Origin: an uncultured Pedobacter sp.
GTDB lineage: Bacteria > Bacteroidota > Bacteroidia > Sphingobacteriales > Sphingobacteriaceae
DNA: 33,039 nucleotides
Assembly (NCBI GenBank): GCA_938008555.1
Contig: CALLKE010000257.1
Coordinates: 1 to 33,039 of the forward strand
Direction of reading: 5' to 3'
Positions 1 to 8,529 of the stretch are shown here, piece by piece; the first letter of the stretch is position 1, and every line of letters begins with the position of its first letter. The notes beneath the pieces are model-generated. The model ran no database searches and was not told the DNA's origin. It was given only the letters and a program-made list of their open reading frames with translations. Position numbers and translations under genes: made by a program.

Positions 1-2271
1 GCCGAAGGCACCGCAGACGGCGCTCGTCGTGGAGCACTTGCTTACCAGAAAGAAATGGAAGCTAAGGCTTCAGCCGTTACAGATAGTGTCGCTGGGGCTA
101 TCGAAACCGCTATATTCAAAAGCGGTAAAGAAGGTGGTAAGGCTCTGCGTGACTACTTACAGGCAGAACTTATCCGCAAACCTTTGATGGCTATTGTTAA
201 GGCTATTATTCAGCCTATTTCTAGCATGGTAGTTGGTGGGTTGATGGGCGGGACCGCGAGCGCGGCGGGTGGCGCGGGCGGCGGCGGGTTGCTTGGCAAC
301 ATCGCCAGCGGCGCCTCCCTGCTGGGCAAATTCGGCATCGGTGGATTTGGGGCTGGCTTCTCCTCCGCCACCTCTGCGGCCTCGATGGGCGCCGGGTTTG
401 TCGGACCGCCAGCTAGCGCAGCGGGTGGTGCGGTTGGCATGGGCGCCCAGTTCGCTGCGGTCATGCCCTGGCTGCTTGGCGCTACCGCCATTGCTGCGCT
501 GTGGAAGCCCCTATTTGGCCGCAAGCTGAAAGATTCCGGCATTCAGGGCACGTTCGGAGGTGAAAGAGGGTTTGAAGGTGAAAGTTTTGAATACTATAAG
601 GGTGGACTTTTCCGCTCCGACAAAACAAAGACTAACCCACTAGCAGAAGAAGCCCGCAAAGTTTTAGGTGATGCCTTCAATATGATGCGAATTCAGATCG
701 GTACGTTCGCTACCACACTGGGACTCAATACAGACAAAATTGCGGATTTCACCACTAAGATTAAAGTTAGTACTAAAGGCCTGTCAGATGCCGACGCTGA
801 AAAGGCCATCCAGGAAGCCCTGGCTACGGCCAACAACGAACTTGCCGAGCAGGTCATTGGAACTTGGGAAGAGACAGTAGAGGAAGATGTAACTACTCGG
901 ACCTACAAAGCTAGTGAATACGCGCGTGAAGGTGAAAAAGCAATCGACACCCTCACCCGGCTAGCTACAAGCTTAGCTGCTACTAATGAAGCATTCAAAG
1001 ACTTAGGGATAGGTCTTTACGAAGCTTCCCTGGCTGGCGCGGACATGGCTAGCCAACTTGTAGACCTCTTCGGTGGTATAGAAGGTTTTGTTGCTGCTAC
1101 AGCTGCTTATTACGATAAGTTCTACAGTGAAGATGAGAAGCGTGAAGCCAAGCGCCGGAGAGTAGAAGCAGCCTTCGCTGAGGCGGGTTTGAGCATGCCT
1201 GACATTAACGCTGCCGATGCTCGTGCTCAGTTTAGAGCAACGATGGAGTCCATTGATTTAACGACAGAGGCTGGTCGTAAACAATGGGCGACGCTAGTGC
1301 AAGTTTCGGGCATGTACGCAGACATTACCGAAGGGGCTGTAGACGCTGCTAGTGCCATGAGGGAGGCCGCAGAAGCAGCTAAAAAATTAGCAGAAGAACA
1401 ACTTGCAGAGTTGAATCGCAGACGCAAGCTTTTGTCTGATTATGCTCAAGAGGACTTTAAACGAGCAGTTGAACGGGATCAAGCACTCTTGAACAAGCAG
1501 GCTGATGTTCTCAAAGAGACAATGGGGACACTGAAGTCTGCCATTGATAGTTTGACTGCTGGAGCTAAGGACATATATAACACCGTTGATAGCACAAGTA
1601 CAGCAGCTGCTGCTCAGGGTATGGTGGCTATTGAAGATGCACTTGCTGGAGTTCGGGCTGGCGGGTCTTTAAATGACTACACCGGGCTGATGGATTCAGT
1701 GTCTGCAGCTAGGGCGGGCCTAAATTCAAACGCTTATGTGTCTCAATTTGAACGAGATAGAGACGCACTTGTACTAGCTGGACAGCTCAGTGACTTAGCT
1801 GCGTTTGGGCAGACGGAATATGATGTTCAGGAACAGCAGCTCAACGCAATTGAAGCTCAGCTAGACTATCTAAAAGACCTATCTGAAAAAGCAGATATGT
1901 TTATTAGTGGGCTTAGCACACTGACTGGAACTGTTGACTATTACTTCAACCGTTTCATGGCAGTTGGGGTTCCCAATGCGAGAGAGGTTCTTCCTAGTTT
2001 TGCAGTAGGTACAAACTATGTGCCAAATGACATGGTAGCTCAAATCCATGAGGGTGAAGCCATCATTCCTAAAGCATACAACCCTAGTGCAGGCGGTGGC
2101 GGTAATTCTGGTTCCGTTGTTGAAGCTATTCAGACACTAACTGCAGAAGTTGCGAACCTGAAATTCGCAATGGCAGCTACAGCCAAAAATACGAGCGGCC
2201 TACCACAACTTGTCGATCACTTCGATAACGTAACTGAGGGTGGAAATGCAATGAGAGTAGAAGCAATATGA
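1..2271 (+). CDS. Tail tape-measure protein, C-terminal part
   Basis: The reading frame is open from the first base, so the true start lies outside the window; the ATG at 55 is only an internal Met. Tape-measure proteins fill the tail tube, set its length and help DNA cross the envelope. The support is an Ala/Gly-rich hydrophobic stretch (about residues 60-155 counted from base 55), long helical Ala/Glu/Lys-rich segments with coiled-coil character (about 440-520), and a near-terminal LPSFAVGTNYVPNDMVAQIH motif followed by EGEAIIPKAYNP, which is typical of tape-measure C-termini in phages of Gram-negative hosts. The gene ends in an ATGA overlap with the next tail gene. Bases about 238-545 are visibly richer in G+C than the rest, which suggests a recombined segment. 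Confidence 0.85.
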   Translation, partial: AEGTADGARRGALAYQKEMEAKASAVTDSVAGAIETAIFKSGKEGGKALRDYLQAELIRKPLMAIVKAIIQPISSMVVGGLMGGTASAAGGAGGGGLLGNIASGASLLGKFGIGGFGAGFSSATSAASMGAGFVGPPASAAGGAVGMGAQFAAVMPWLLGATAIAALWKPLFGRKLKDSGIQGTFGGERGFEGESFEYYKGGLFRSDKTKTNPLAEEARKVLGDAFNMMRIQIGTFATTLGLNTDKIADFTTKIKVSTKGLSDADAEKAIQEALATANNELAEQVIGTWEETVEEDVTTRTYKASEYAREGEKAIDTLTRLATSLAATNEAFKDLGIGLYEASLAGADMASQLVDLFGGIEGFVAATAAYYDKFYSEDEKREAKRRRVEAAFAEAGLSMPDINAADARAQFRATMESIDLTTEAGRKQWATLVQVSGMYADITEGAVDAASAMREAAEAAKKLAEEQLAELNRRRKLLSDYAQEDFKRAVERDQALLNKQADVLKETMGTLKSAIDSLTAGAKDIYNTVDSTSTAAAAQGMVAIEDALAGVRAGGSLNDYTGLMDSVSAARAGLNSNAYVSQFERDRDALVLAGQLSDLAAFGQTEYDVQEQQLNAIEAQLDYLKDLSEKADMFISGLSTLTGTVDYYFNRFMAVGVPNAREVLPSFAVGTNYVPNDMVAQIHEGEAIIPKAYNPSAGGGGNSGSVVEAIQTLTAEVANLKFAMAATAKNTSGLPQLVDHFDNVTEGGNAMRVEAI

Positions 2272-3206
2272 AAATTCTATTACCCACCCCTATAACTCAA
2301 GACATGATCGGGTTTGGTACAAACCTGCCAGAAATTGATGCGACGAGGGGGGAGATTTCTTGGACTACTTTTGGTGTGTACACTGAGGGTATGCTACGGG
2401 TGTACGCTGGGTACATTTATTATTGCGTAAAAGGGTATGTTACAGACATCAACTCTCCAACCCCAGATGCAGACTTTATACACTGGCTGGTAAAAGAACC
2501 AACTAACCAGATGGGGCCATTTGATGACTACCTGTACACGACAGCTAAAAATCCTGGAATAGTAAAGTACGTTCTTTCTCCTGGATACTTTGACGGTTTT
2601 GTGCTTTACGGGGTTAACGCTGATAAGGTTGAAGTAGTCTTACGTGATAGACTTACAGGAGTTGTAAACTACAATACTAACAATACTATGTGGGAAGAGG
2701 CTTACGGGGAATGGGAGTACCTCTTTGGAAACTTGCAGCGCTCAGCTAAACTTAGCCAATCTAATCTACCCACAGGGCCAGCTACTCAAATAGAAGTTAC
2801 CCTGACTAAGATGGACCCAACCAGCATTGTAGAGTTAGGGTATCTAAGTATCGGACAGTGGCAAACTATTTATGCGCCAGGGGATAATATGCAGGGAGCT
2901 ACACAGTATGGTGTAGAGGTAACTCCTAAGTCGTACAGTTACTTTAAGCAAAATTTAGATGGCACGTATGTGCGCCGTCAGGGTAGAGTTGCGAAAGGTA
3001 TATCAGCTACTGCTTTGATTGACGCAGTTGAGGCTCCTAGAGTTGAGAAGCTTTTGACCAAAATACTTGACATACCTGTGGCTATTGAGCTTTCGGACTT
3101 AAATAAATATGGGTATATGTCAACGGTGGGTTTCGTTACCGGCAGTATTGTGGCAGAATCATGGAATCTTGCCAGAGTTAACCTAAAAATTGATGGAAAC
3201 ATATAA
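2268..3206 (+). CDS. Tail protein downstream of tape measure (312 aa)
   Basis: The start codon overlaps the tape-measure stop (ATGA) and the stop overlaps the next start (TAATG), so the gene is translationally coupled on both sides. The protein is rich in Tyr, aromatic residues and beta-type sequence, with no signal peptide or membrane segment. Its place directly after the tape measure and before the fibre genes is where distal-tail or baseplate-type structural proteins are normally encoded in long-tailed phages. I do not recognise a specific family or motif. The tail role is inferred from gene order only; the coding call itself is secure from length, overlaps and coupling. Confidence 0.8.
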   Translation: MKILLPTPITQDMIGFGTNLPEIDATRGEISWTTFGVYTEGMLRVYAGYIYYCVKGYVTDINSPTPDADFIHWLVKEPTNQMGPFDDYLYTTAKNPGIVKYVLSPGYFDGFVLYGVNADKVEVVLRDRLTGVVNYNTNNTMWEEAYGEWEYLFGNLQRSAKLSQSNLPTGPATQIEVTLTKMDPTSIVELGYLSIGQWQTIYAPGDNMQGATQYGVEVTPKSYSYFKQNLDGTYVRRQGRVAKGISATALIDAVEAPRVEKLLTKILDIPVAIELSDLNKYGYMSTVGFVTGSIVAESWNLARVNLKIDGNI

Positions 3207-3889
3207 TGGCTTTACCTGTCTTTCCCCCAACAATACCTACAGTACCGCCATACCCTGCGTTAGGTAGCTCAAACTTCAATGAGCAGGCGTACACCTATGC
3301 CACCACTATGCCAACTGTTTCGCAGGGAATGCAGGACGTTGCAGGGGTTACATTTAACAATGCAGAGGCAGCTTTCTTAGCTGCTCAGATAACTACAGAC
3401 TCAGCGCACGTAGCTGCAACGTCTGCAGGGTTGGCCTTGGGTAGCGCTAATTTCAAGGGTAATTGGAGTGCATTGACTGGATCGCTTGCGCTGCCAGCCG
3501 CCGTAAGGCACGCTAACAAATTCTGGTTACTACTTGCTGATCTTCCTGATGTGACTGCAGCTGAGCCTGGGGTTAGCGTTAGCTGGTTTGAGTTTCAAGC
3601 GGGTGCGTCTAGTGGCATTATTACAACGGTATTGGTGTCTAGCGTGACGGCTATTCCAAATACTCAATATATTGTAGCAGCGGCGGGTTTGACTATTACT
3701 TTGCCATCTAACGGTTCATGGACCAAGGGTGCATATTTTGGAGTTCGGGAAGTTATTGCTTCAGGCAGCTACAACATCAACTTTTCTGGCGTGAAAGTCC
3801 GAGGTGTCTCTTATGGGAACGAGACTATTACCGCTGCCTTGAATGGGGTAGATTTGACTTATGAAGACATTACGCGGGGACTAATCTAA
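3206..3889 (+). CDS. Tail fibre or adaptor protein (227 aa)
   Basis: It overlaps both neighbours through TAATG junctions, so it sits in one continuous tail operon. The N-terminus is Pro-rich with an Ala-rich helical segment (about residues 35-80). The rest is Ser/Thr/Val/Gly-rich beta-type sequence with short strands, as in phage fibre and spike components. The segment around LGSANFKGNWSALTG (residues about 78-92) resembles linker repeats in tail fibres and side-tail proteins. No catalytic motif is visible. A role as short fibre or as adaptor for the following SGNH fibre is inferred from composition and position; no family is identified with confidence. Confidence 0.75.
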   Translation: MALPVFPPTIPTVPPYPALGSSNFNEQAYTYATTMPTVSQGMQDVAGVTFNNAEAAFLAAQITTDSAHVAATSAGLALGSANFKGNWSALTGSLALPAAVRHANKFWLLLADLPDVTAAEPGVSVSWFEFQAGASSGIITTVLVSSVTAIPNTQYIVAAAGLTITLPSNGSWTKGAYFGVREVIASGSYNINFSGVKVRGVSYGNETITAALNGVDLTYEDITRGLI

Positions 3890-5541
3890 TGAAATTAACA
3901 GACTTGGTTGGAGACTCTGTTCTCCGAAATTACCGTATTGTTGTGCTTGGCGACAGCCTTACTGCACAACAAGGTATCCTAGCTCCAGCTTGGCCGAACC
4001 TATTGGCAGACGACTTGAGTGCTTCAGGCTTGCCTATTGAAGTAGTCAACTTGGCAGTAAATGGTTCAACTTTCTACACTGCGTATAACGCTGTGAAGTT
4101 TGACACCAGAAGTCAGGTAGCACAGGCTGTGTCTTTGAAGCCCGATATGGTGATTGTTGCTCTGGGCTTTAACGATACGGTGATGGGTGTTGGGGGACGT
4201 ACTGTAGCTCAAGCAAAGAACGATGCAGACTTGCTATTCGATACACTAAAGACTGCGTTACCTCAAGTAAAGCTAGTATATGCCTCGGAACTTGCATTCG
4301 ACAATGTAAATTGTACCCCCGCAACCGCGCTTAATAAGCATGTAATGCCCTTTGCTATGGCAAGGACTTCAGGAGACCTGTTAGCAGGGTGTGCTACTTC
4401 TGAAATTCTAGGTAACGTAGCTGACTCAGGGCATAAACTTGCGCTGGCAAACTGGGTGGAGTTAGACACTTACATTAAAAGCAACCTTCCTGCTGGTAGC
4501 ACATCCATTACATTACCTGTGTGGAAATATGCGCGCTTGGGACTTGCCGGGTATGATGGTTTGCATCCCAGTGCGACTGCATCCTTGTTTTGTGCTGGTG
4601 CAGTTCGACAAGCGTTCGTTACCAACATTACACTCAAGAATGCACTGCCACAACTCTCCAACCAGGACTACGGAAGTTTCAATGATCCTGAAGTAGTCTT
4701 TAGTGGTCTGTTGTCGGCCTCGACTGGTGGTTATGTTCCAGCTGTTCCGACAACAACTATCAACCATCCGGTATGGCAACGAGGTCCTTGGTCTTCTTGC
4801 AATGTAGTCACTTGGTTTATGCCGTCCAAGGGTAGTTTTCTGACGCCTTCTATGGCGATTGCTAAGTATGCCCCATTTTTCTGGTCTTTGAAGAATGTAA
4901 GCCCACTTGAGACAGTTTATATCTCTATAGATAACGCCACATTTGTTACTACAAACAACATCACGGATTATAAAGGTGAGGCGATTTTTAACTCTTTACC
5001 GGATATGTCCATTGGGTCTAGGACTTTCCGAGTCAAAGTGAAAGACGAAATTTATGGACCTTTCGCCCTTACAGTTAGTGACGGTGGTGGGTCTGCTTCT
5101 AAAGCTGCATTTGGAAAATTAACAGGCTTGTCTTCACAGTCTGTCTCAAGAGCTGCGAATGCTTACACCCAAGTACCTATGGCTACATCAGGGGCTGTGG
5201 CTCTGAATGGTATGACTACAGGAACATCTTCTCTGATTGTCCCACGAGCAGGGTGGTATTCCATCACAGGCACGTTCATGGTGGCTGAAGCCGCCACAAC
5301 TTTCGGGTACGGCTTAGGGACCGTTATGGTAAACGGCGCTCGGACCATTGAAGGTGGTGCTCAATCTTTCTCTAGTTCGCCTACAATGGCTCTAACATAT
5401 CTGGTGGCTGGATATGTGTACTTAGCTGCAGGAGCAATTATTACGTTGTCTGGATTTGGTATCAATTCAGGCACTTTCCAAGATAACGACACCACAACGT
5501 CTAATTTCTTGATTGTAAAAGAGCTGCTTGACATCCTCTAA
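3889..5541 (+). CDS. Tail fibre with SGNH/GDSL hydrolase domain and C1q-like C-terminus
   Basis: The 550-aa protein carries the SGNH hydrolase blocks. Block I is LGDSLTAQ with nucleophile Ser23, block III is GFND (Gly93, Asn95), and block V is DGLHPS with Asp223 and His226. Such domains in tail fibres remove acyl groups from, or otherwise trim, surface polysaccharide. Residues about 425-550 look like a C1q/TNF-type jelly roll (GWYSITGTFMV, then hydrophobic strands to the end), a fold that trimerises and binds receptors in other phage fibres. The gene overlaps its predecessor by TAATG. The motifs are seen directly; the substrate cannot be predicted. Confidence 0.88.
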   Translation: MKLTDLVGDSVLRNYRIVVLGDSLTAQQGILAPAWPNLLADDLSASGLPIEVVNLAVNGSTFYTAYNAVKFDTRSQVAQAVSLKPDMVIVALGFNDTVMGVGGRTVAQAKNDADLLFDTLKTALPQVKLVYASELAFDNVNCTPATALNKHVMPFAMARTSGDLLAGCATSEILGNVADSGHKLALANWVELDTYIKSNLPAGSTSITLPVWKYARLGLAGYDGLHPSATASLFCAGAVRQAFVTNITLKNALPQLSNQDYGSFNDPEVVFSGLLSASTGGYVPAVPTTTINHPVWQRGPWSSCNVVTWFMPSKGSFLTPSMAIAKYAPFFWSLKNVSPLETVYISIDNATFVTTNNITDYKGEAIFNSLPDMSIGSRTFRVKVKDEIYGPFALTVSDGGGSASKAAFGKLTGLSSQSVSRAANAYTQVPMATSGAVALNGMTTGTSSLIVPRAGWYSITGTFMVAEAATTFGYGLGTVMVNGARTIEGGAQSFSSSPTMALTYLVAGYVYLAAGAIITLSGFGINSGTFQDNDTTTSNFLIVKELLDIL

Positions 5542-5553
5542 GGAAATAACATT

Positions 5554-6525
5554 ATGACTATCGAAACAGAAGTTGCAGACCTAACTGTAGCTGCCGAAGA
5601 TTTGGCAGCTACAGTTGTGAATGTTCGAAATGCGTTACAGGGATCAGCTACGACGGTCCTGTCGCAACAGGCTACTATTACTGCTGACATAGCTACGGTA
5701 AATGCTGGTATAGCCACTATCAATGCAAACCTTGCAGCTATCGGAGAGATGGCAAACAAGGTGGACAAAGTTGCTGGAAAAGGCTTGTCCGCCAATGACT
5801 ACACTGACGCAGAGAAAACAAAACTTGCAGGTTTGTCCGGGGGCGGGGGCGGGGGTGGGCCTACAGCTTGGGCTGATATTACAGGTAAACCCGCAGTAAT
5901 CGCCGCTGGTGCAACAGCAGCAGACGCCAGAACAGCTATTGGTGCAGGTACGTCTAATCTTGCGATTGGGTCTGGTGCTGGTGATGCAATGGCTGGTAAT
6001 ACTACCATTCCTGCAGCGCCTACGTGGAGTACGATAACAGGTAAGCCAGCAGTAATTGCAGCTGGCGCAGACGCGGCAACTGCGAGGGCGGCTATAGGAG
6101 CAGGAACATCAAATCTTGTAGTTGGTGCAGGTGCAGGCGATGCGATGGCAGGTAATACTGCCATCCTTCCAGACGCACCTTCTAATGGTACAGCTTATGT
6201 CCGTAAGAATGCTGCTTGGGTGGCGGAAACTGCTGGTGGTGGTGCTGAGACTGTCTACGCTATTACGGATGGCGGCAGTGTCACGCTGAACCCAACCAAC
6301 GGGGGAATCCAAACATGGACACTTGGAGCCAACCGCACCCCTTCTGCTAGTTTTGCGAGCGGTGAGGGTATCACGTTGATGGTTGCAGGTACTGCCTACA
6401 CTATTACTTGGTCCACCGCAGCTGTTACTTGGCTTACCTCTGACGGTAATCCACCGACTCTTAATGCTACTATTCCAAAAGTAATTGTGCTTTGGAAAGT
6501 AGGCTCTACACTGTATGGAAAGTAA
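5554..6525 (+). CDS. Tail fibre with two tandem 53-residue repeats
   Basis: An AAGGA Shine-Dalgarno (about 5540) precedes the ATG. The first 65 residues form an Ala/Thr/Ile-rich helical heptad region. Next come the fibre-type motif KVDKVAGKGLSANDYTDAEK, a polyglycine hinge (residues about 95-101), and two near-identical 53-residue units (residues 103-155 and 156-208), each containing ITGKPAVIAAGA and IGAGTSNL. The remainder is beta-rich and may bind the host surface. Glycine hinges, tandem repeats and this KVDKV-type motif are typical of trimeric side-tail fibres and receptor-binding proteins. The repeats offer a ready substrate for recombination that could change fibre length. Confidence 0.82.
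   Translation: MTIETEVADLTVAAEDLAATVVNVRNALQGSATTVLSQQATITADIATVNAGIATINANLAAIGEMANKVDKVAGKGLSANDYTDAEKTKLAGLSGGGGGGGPTAWADITGKPAVIAAGATAADARTAIGAGTSNLAIGSGAGDAMAGNTTIPAAPTWSTITGKPAVIAAGADAATARAAIGAGTSNLVVGAGAGDAMAGNTAILPDAPSNGTAYVRKNAAWVAETAGGGAETVYAITDGGSVTLNPTNGGIQTWTLGANRTPSASFASGEGITLMVAGTAYTITWSTAAVTWLTSDGNPPTLNATIPKVIVLWKVGSTLYGK
5860..6177 (+). repeat. Two tandem 159-bp coding repeats in the tail fibre gene
   Basis: Unit 1 spans 5860-6018 and unit 2 spans 6019-6177. At protein level both begin P-T-x-W followed by ITGKPAVIAAGA, and both contain a TARxAIGAGTSNL-like segment and GAGDAMAGNT. The DNA of the two copies differs at many third positions, so the duplication is not very recent or has been under selection. 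Confidence 0.8.
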
Positions 6526-6528
6526 ACC

Positions 6529-7434
6529 ATGAAGCTATGGCAACGACTTGTGGGGCAGGGCTATAGTGGCGCAACTCCGTACAGGTATTGGCGAATATAT
6601 ATTACTGCCGTTAATTCTGCATCCCCCGCCCTCTACGAAGTTGAATTTAGAGGCTCCGTAGGCGGGGCGGACCTTACGTCACCCAGTACAACGGCACAAG
6701 GCGACGCTAACACCGACGGTGGCTATCCAGCGGTCAACGCTATCGACAATAACGGCAGTACCTTTTGGTATACCTACAGTATGACAAACGCTTGGTTAGC
6801 TGTGGACTTAGTTACTGCACATGTTTGTGCTGAAGTTGCTATTACCGCTTATGGGTTTAGTAATTCCCCTAAAGATTTCGTAATTCAGGGAAGTAACACG
6901 AGTCTGACTACAGGTTTTGTAGACGTGGCTACCTTTACAGGTCAGACTTCTTGGGTAGGCGGTACACAAAGAACATTCGCACTGCCTACGGGAGAACCCT
7001 CTGCAGGTGGTAGCGCATTCCTAACACTGTCTAATTTCAGTAGTGGGACTTTCGTTAATCCGACATACGCGCAAACCTCTGATAATCAGTATGCGACAAG
7101 AACGCAGGCTAACGGTGGAGCCTCAACCATAACTTTTGACGCAGCAATAACTGGAGTGATACCTATAGGCATGGCGCTGTTAGGCATTAAGGTTTATGTC
7201 GAGGGTAAATGTACATCTGCCCCTATAGATATTACGTCTTTCGAGATGACCTTTCCAACTTTCCAACTAGGTGTTACTGAAAGCATCTTATCAGTTGGTG
7301 GCCCAACGGATAAGCTGGGTATAACCAGCCTATCATCTATAGCCTCAAATACCTTCCGCTTCGCTAACTACTCAGGTGCTTCTTCTGATATCTCCGTAGA
7401 CGACATTCGCATTGAAGTATTTTGGGGGCTGTAA
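6529..7434 (+). CDS. Tail fibre-associated protein with F5/8 type C (discoidin)-like domain
   Basis: The 301-aa protein has an N-terminal segment (about residues 18-140) that reads like a galactose-binding F5/8 type C fold: YWRIYIT near the start, YEVEFRGS, then AVNAIDNNGSTFWYT, AWLAVDL and a KDFVIQGSNT strand. These domains bind carbohydrate. The C-terminal half (about 160-301) is another beta-rich region of unknown type. It begins three bases after the preceding fibre gene. With the SGNH and repeat fibres before it, it suggests that several adhesin modules are encoded side by side. The domain call rests on motif resemblance; the sugar specificity is unknown. Confidence 0.72.
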   Translation: MKLWQRLVGQGYSGATPYRYWRIYITAVNSASPALYEVEFRGSVGGADLTSPSTTAQGDANTDGGYPAVNAIDNNGSTFWYTYSMTNAWLAVDLVTAHVCAEVAITAYGFSNSPKDFVIQGSNTSLTTGFVDVATFTGQTSWVGGTQRTFALPTGEPSAGGSAFLTLSNFSSGTFVNPTYAQTSDNQYATRTQANGGASTITFDAAITGVIPIGMALLGIKVYVEGKCTSAPIDITSFEMTFPTFQLGVTESILSVGGPTDKLGITSLSSIASNTFRFANYSGASSDISVDDIRIEVFWGL

Positions 7435-8157
7435 ATGAATACACTAAAAGCACTGATCCTTGCAGGAGTGCCCGAGTACCTGCACGCTGAAGCCCTCGCC
7501 TCTCTCGCGCTCGCAAAAGAGCGCAGCCTGGGGTTGGATTGGCACAAGACCAAAGTGCGTCTATTTCGTGCCGGCAAGGTCGCAGACATGCTGCCTTGGG
7601 AGGCCGAGCGATTGCTTGATGTGCGGCCCGATCTTGCGGATTGGGACATTGAGCCGATGGTCAACATCACTTGCAACGGCGACCACGCGCCCCGTGTGCA
7701 GACGCCGGACGGCTACCGACCGGCACCGGACCGGTGGCTCAACCCAGACCCATCGAGCGAAGAATACCGAGAGGCGTGCGCCGACCCGATCAGCCAGCGC
7801 TATTTTGGCGGCGCGCATCCGCGCTCTCACGCGGCGCGCAAGATGTGGTACCGGCGAAACGGTGGCGCGTACCTCGCGTGGAAGCGCGGCATACCAATTG
7901 CTGAGCACACGCCGCCTGAGCACTGGCAGGGCAGTGACGGCAAAACGACCGTGACTGTGACGCGCTCCGGAAATGTTTGGATCGTTGCCAGCAGCACCAA
8001 GTTGCTCGGTCCGCTGACGATCACCCGGCGCGATGGGTTTGAAGTTGATAACGTCTATTGGCCCGAGGGCGTGCAGTCGTGGTATCCGATACCGGGCCAC
8101 GATTTACGGGCGCCTGCTACTTGGGGCTGGCGTCTTCGCTGGCGTAAAGGAGGTTAG
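7435..8157 (+). CDS. GC-rich gene of unknown function (240 aa)
   Basis: The ATG follows the previous stop directly and has a GGGGG-type ribosome site. The protein is Trp- and Arg-rich, with a central segment around RYFGGAHPRSHAARKMWYRR and many Trp residues towards the C-terminus (YWPEGVQSWYPIPGHDL). I see no membrane segment, signal peptide or known catalytic motif, and I do not recognise the family. The base composition is much richer in G+C, with G/C-ending codons, than the flanking fibre genes, so it was probably acquired recently from a GC-rich genome. Its place after the fibres suggests an accessory tail protein or fibre chaperone, but that is inference. Confidence 0.72.
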   Translation: MNTLKALILAGVPEYLHAEALASLALAKERSLGLDWHKTKVRLFRAGKVADMLPWEAERLLDVRPDLADWDIEPMVNITCNGDHAPRVQTPDGYRPAPDRWLNPDPSSEEYREACADPISQRYFGGAHPRSHAARKMWYRRNGGAYLAWKRGIPIAEHTPPEHWQGSDGKTTVTVTRSGNVWIVASSTKLLGPLTITRRDGFEVDNVYWPEGVQSWYPIPGHDLRAPATWGWRLRWRKGG

Positions 8158-8161
8158 CCGT

Positions 8162-8260
8162 GTGGAGGAGCAACCAAAAACTGTCCACGACAGCACATTC
8201 GCACAGCATGAGCGAGAACTTCTGACACTGTTAGCTACAGAAGTTACGTTTACTACTTAA
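8162..8260 (+). CDS. Possible 32-aa peptide with GTG start
   Basis: A consensus AAAGGAGG (8146-8153) lies inside the end of the preceding gene, 8 nt before the GTG at 8162. The peptide begins VEEQPKTVHDST and ends at a TAA at 8258. It is acidic to neutral with no membrane segment. The strong, well-spaced Shine-Dalgarno is the main argument; the length is too short to test coding bias. Function unknown. Confidence 0.4.
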   Translation: MEEQPKTVHDSTFAQHERELLTLLATEVTFTT

Positions 8261-8331
8261 CTTCTAGGGCTTTGTCCTACAGCTTGATGGTGAAGTTTAG
8301 GTATCCTGAAGACTTACCGGAGGTAGCTGCC

Positions 8332-8424
8332 ATGATTTACTTGATTCCGTTTGGAGTGCTGCTTTACATAGCGCATGAGTTTGCATGCAGTAAATATGAT
8401 GACATTGAAAGCTATGCTTATTAG
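8332..8424 (+). CDS. Small hydrophobic peptide (30 aa)
   Basis: The ATG has a good GGAGG (8319-8323) with 8-nt spacing. The peptide is MIYLIPFGVLLYIAHEF followed by a short polar acidic tail; the first 16 residues could form one membrane helix. It lies between the tail genes and the terminator at 8451, just before the lysis cassette. A one-helix membrane peptide there could modulate holin action, but nothing in the sequence proves this. Confidence 0.45.
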   Translation: MIYLIPFGVLLYIAHEFACSKYDDIESYAY

Positions 8425-8450
8425 CTAACTACCAAAGATTTAAGTTACAC

Positions 8451-8485
8451 CAAGAGGCACCTTGATAGGGTGCCTCTTGTCTTAT
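8451..8485 (+). terminator. Intrinsic terminator ending the tail operon
   Basis: A perfect 11-bp stem, CAAGAGGCACC (8451-8461) pairing with GGTGCCTCTTG (8469-8479), encloses a 7-nt loop and is followed by a T-rich TCTTAT. It separates the tail genes from the lysis genes. Confidence 0.8.
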
Positions 8486-8506
8486 GGGGGTCTGCCAATC
8501 TAAAAT
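8477..8506 (+). promoter_or_regulatory. Candidate sigma70-type promoter for the lysis cassette
   Basis: TTGTCT (8477-8482) and TAAAAT (8501-8506) are 18 bp apart, just after the terminator stem and about 24 bp before the first lysis-cassette start codon. Position supports it; the -35 match is only 4 of 6. Confidence 0.35.
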
Positions 8507-8529
8507 GCGTAGTGCAGAAACCTTATAAC

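Noticed and set aside
7561..8100. 179-codon - strand frame opposite the GC-rich gene
   Set aside because: High G+C lowers stop-codon frequency, so long chance frames are expected; the + strand frame has the ribosome site and operon fit.
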